In this document: positions 61,600 to 64,000 of the stretch, piece by piece
How the letters are laid out: each line of letters starts with the position of its first letter
How positions within the stretch are numbered: position 1 is the stretch's first letter
Assembly: GCA_033439265.1 (NCBI GenBank)
Contig: JAVTVX010000030.1
Coordinates: forward strand, 8,567,774 to 8,631,773
Length of the DNA: 64,000 nt
DNA from: Dillenia suffruticosa
Lineage: Eukaryota > Streptophyta > Magnoliopsida > Dilleniales > Dilleniaceae
Reading direction: 5' to 3'
Notes under the pieces: model-generated
Seen by the model: only the letters and a program-made list of their open reading frames with translations
The model's database searches: none
Told to the model about the DNA's origin: nothing
Program-made: the position numbers and the translations under genes

Positions 61600-63567
61600 A
61601 CTTTAAAAAATCGAAAAAAAAAAAAAAGAATTTCATGACTTTTTAATTTAAGCAGATTATTAAAAAACATTTAATGATTTTATTTTGAAATATTTTAATA
61701 AATAAACAATAAAAATATTTAAGAATAAAAGATATTATGAAGGATATTAAAAATAAAAATACTTAAAATATTTAATTTAGTAGCAAATAAATAAAAGATA
61801 TGTAAATATTTACAAGGATAAATCTTTTCTCTAATTTTCCCTCATTATGTTTCTTTGGGTGTACCAAGCCAAGCCAAGCCCTCTCACGAGCAACATATAA
61901 ATGAAGAACAACATATTGTAAGCATGCAAATCCAAAGTTAACTTTTAAGACATATACCTCTTTCTTTATAAACTTTATAGAAAAATAATAATAATTGAAT
62001 ATCATGTATATTTGGCCCGTATGATCCGTTAGATATTACATGTATTTCATCTATTTATTAATTTTATAGTATACAATAGAAACTAATAATTGAAATATTA
62101 TCATAAAAATTGATTATGAAGAAAAAAACAAAACTTTTCTCACTATAATTTTTTTCCTAAAAAATAGAATAGAGATTGTCATCTAGAAATATAAAAGAAA
62201 TTGTCGATTTATAGAGATTTAACAATTTCTAAATCTACATCCCTTCGTTGCTTAATACATAATATAATTAAATAAATAAATTATTATTAGAAAAAACTAC
62301 ATCACACTCTTAGAACCTTTGATATATTTTGTAGTTGAGTTACTAAGTTTTTAATTTTTTTTCAATCATTTTAGATGTTTGAATTTAGTTACAATTTTAA
62401 TCTTATGACAAAATTTTTGATATTTTGTGTAATCAACCATTAAATAATCCACATGTCATTTTGCATCAAATTGCATCAGAGTTTCTATGACCCAACTTTG
62501 AGCTCCTAAGTAAGCTAAAATAAGATTTTAATTCTCTCAAAGGAAGAAAATAGAAGAAACAATTACAAGAGTGAACTTTATTACGTGATTGGAAATTGAA
62601 ATAACAAGTATAATTGAAACAACTAAATTATATAAAAAAAAAAAGTAAAAAGTTTACTTGAGAGAGAGATTTTTTATGCGTGGTTTCTGATTTTCTCTTT
62701 GTTTCATAGACTTTTGTCGATAGGCATTTCTTAATTATGACATGACTTGTTTATCGTATATTTTTTTTTTCAAAATTAATAGAATGAAAACTTATTCAAA
62801 TCCTCAATGTACTATTTCTTTCTTTTCCGATAGCGCACGAATCAATTTCTTCTTTATTTGCTATCAAATATTTAACGCCTAACAAGAATATTTTAGATGC
62901 TAATCAACCACCCATATATATGTATGATAGATAAACACATCTTCTATACTATTTATTGAGCCATAAAATATGATGCCAAAATGCAATTACAATGCTCCCT
63001 TTACTCTCACTCTCTCTAGCAACCTCTATGTGAAAAATGCACTCAGTCTAATTCTCTCTCTTATAACCTATACGTGAAAATGTAGCAAAAAATGTATTGA
63101 AAATTTAAGATATATGATCGGAAAATACCCTTAATCAAATAATATTTAATTTCTTGGTTCAGTTTCAAACTATCAATAATAAGAAAACATGAATGCTCAA
63201 ATATAGTTACTTTAAAATAAAACCAAACCGGTGAACACTTTCTTCAATGTTAATTTCTTAGCCCTTTTATACTCATTTAATTTTTTTTTTCATTTATTGA
63301 TTCTTTTGGATTCTATAATTAATGTAATTTTTATACTAAATTGTGAATTGGATTTTTCTTCTTTTTGGTTAAATAATTTTTTCTTGCTTTTAAGGAGGAT
63401 AATATAATTGGTTTGACTAGGATTTAAAATTTGGCCATATCGAGACAAATGCATCATCTCCTTTCTTCTTCAAAAATATTTTCTTATATCAAGTTTGGCT
63501 TGGGAAGAAAAAAAATTGACTAGTACTAATTTTTTTTACATGTATTTATTCATATTTTATTTGGTTA
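61600..63567. other. Intergenic sequence upstream of the AHL-like gene
   Basis: Strongly AT-rich with no supported gene. The small open frames here have no recognisable domains. Confidence 0.45.
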
Positions 63568-63928
63568 TGTAGAAAAAATGGGTATTGGGTCGTTCATGAG
63601 GGGTTGACCTAACCTAGATTATTTGAATTTAAATAAAAATGATAGGGGAAGGAAGTAGTTTTCTTTGAAAAAACTAACTATCAACTTTTCTCTCTCCGTT
63701 TGAATTTGAAAATTGTGTATTTAAAAAAAAATAACAAGAAATGAATGAATGTGAAAAATAAAAAACATCGTTCTCGTATTAGATTTTGAAAGTTAAGAAA
63801 GAAAGGTATTTGTTGATCATTTTACAAAGATTACATCACAATTAAATACCTTTGAATTGTGAAAATTAAAACTTTCCATTTGTGACAGTTTGACCATTTT
63901 ATATCCCCAATGTAGATAACACCATTCA
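63568..63928 (+). mobile_element. Probable solo LTR of the same copia family as 28737-36421
   Basis: Starts tgtagaaaaaatgggtattg and ends caccattca, 361 bp, the length of the copia LTR. Parallel blocks include gggtattgggtcg, ggggaaggaagtagtttt, aaaaaactaact and gaattgtgaaaa followed by catttgtgaca. Similarity is much lower than between the two copia LTRs, and no target duplication or primer-binding site follows, so it is an old solo LTR. Confidence 0.45.
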
Positions 63929-64000
63929 ATAAAGACGAGATCAAAAGGCTTAGGTATGAAAAAAAAAACGATTTCACTACACTTGCTACTTTAGTTAGCT

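Noticed and set aside
1-64000. tRNA and rRNA genes
   Set aside because: I saw no cloverleaf-compatible tRNA or rRNA segment apart from tRNA-like SINE promoter boxes; a tRNA scan would be decisive.

Overview
The window looks like nuclear DNA of a dicot plant. It is AT-rich and repeat-dense, and it carries plant-type genes (a VQ-motif protein and an AT-hook/PPC protein), plant LTR-retrotransposon lineages (Tekay-like chromovirus, OTA/Athila-like, Ty1/copia), plant SINEs, and hAT, CACTA and Mutator-like relics. I did not identify the species. Only two host protein genes are convincing, both on the minus strand.

Layout. 1-5200: a palindromic minisatellite (179-361), a decayed SINE, a broken hAT transposase with a BED finger (about 2400-3857, minus), and a 671-bp Mutator-like element with long inverted repeats around a 330-bp pyrimidine tract (4460-5130). 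5227-24298: an old Tekay-like Ty3/gypsy element (plus strand) with 2.8-kb LTRs. Its 5' LTR is split by a younger Athila-like element in minus orientation (7492-14101, target duplication actcc), and its gag region is split by an LTR-like insert (14969-16344). 25400-28450: a broken Ty3/gypsy relic of the OTA clade (minus). 28646-37343: a small hAT-like element opened by a Ty1/copia element (28737-36421, target duplication gtttt). 37350-42416: AT-rich intergenic DNA with a local three-copy repeat.

42417-43184 (minus) is an intron-less VQ22/JAV1-like gene of 255 codons. It has two polyglutamine runs, GA/CT microsatellites in the leader and just past the stop, and a G-box plus W-box upstream. 44509-47430 is a decayed CACTA transposon. 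48350-50171 is a cluster of four SINEs of one family, three with clear target duplications.

50460-60993 (minus) is a five-exon gene for a divergent AT-hook/PPC (AHL-like) protein of 311 residues, assembled by eye with matching splice phases. It has a 7.8-kb second intron that holds an Au-like SINE and a hAT-like element, a probable 5'-UTR intron, and four in-frame 57-bp repeats at its C-terminus. 61600-64000 is AT-rich, with a probable solo LTR of the same copia family at 63568-63928.

The two genes are not obviously linked in function. One encodes a putative jasmonate-defence VQ co-regulator and the other a putative DNA-binding chromatin protein. I found no system that is clearly new. The less usual items are the 164-codon open frame in the copia leader, the pyrimidine-cored Mutator-like element, the duplicated polypurine-tract-like motif in the Athila-like element, the SINE family, and the divergent AHL gene with its huge intron and coding minisatellite.
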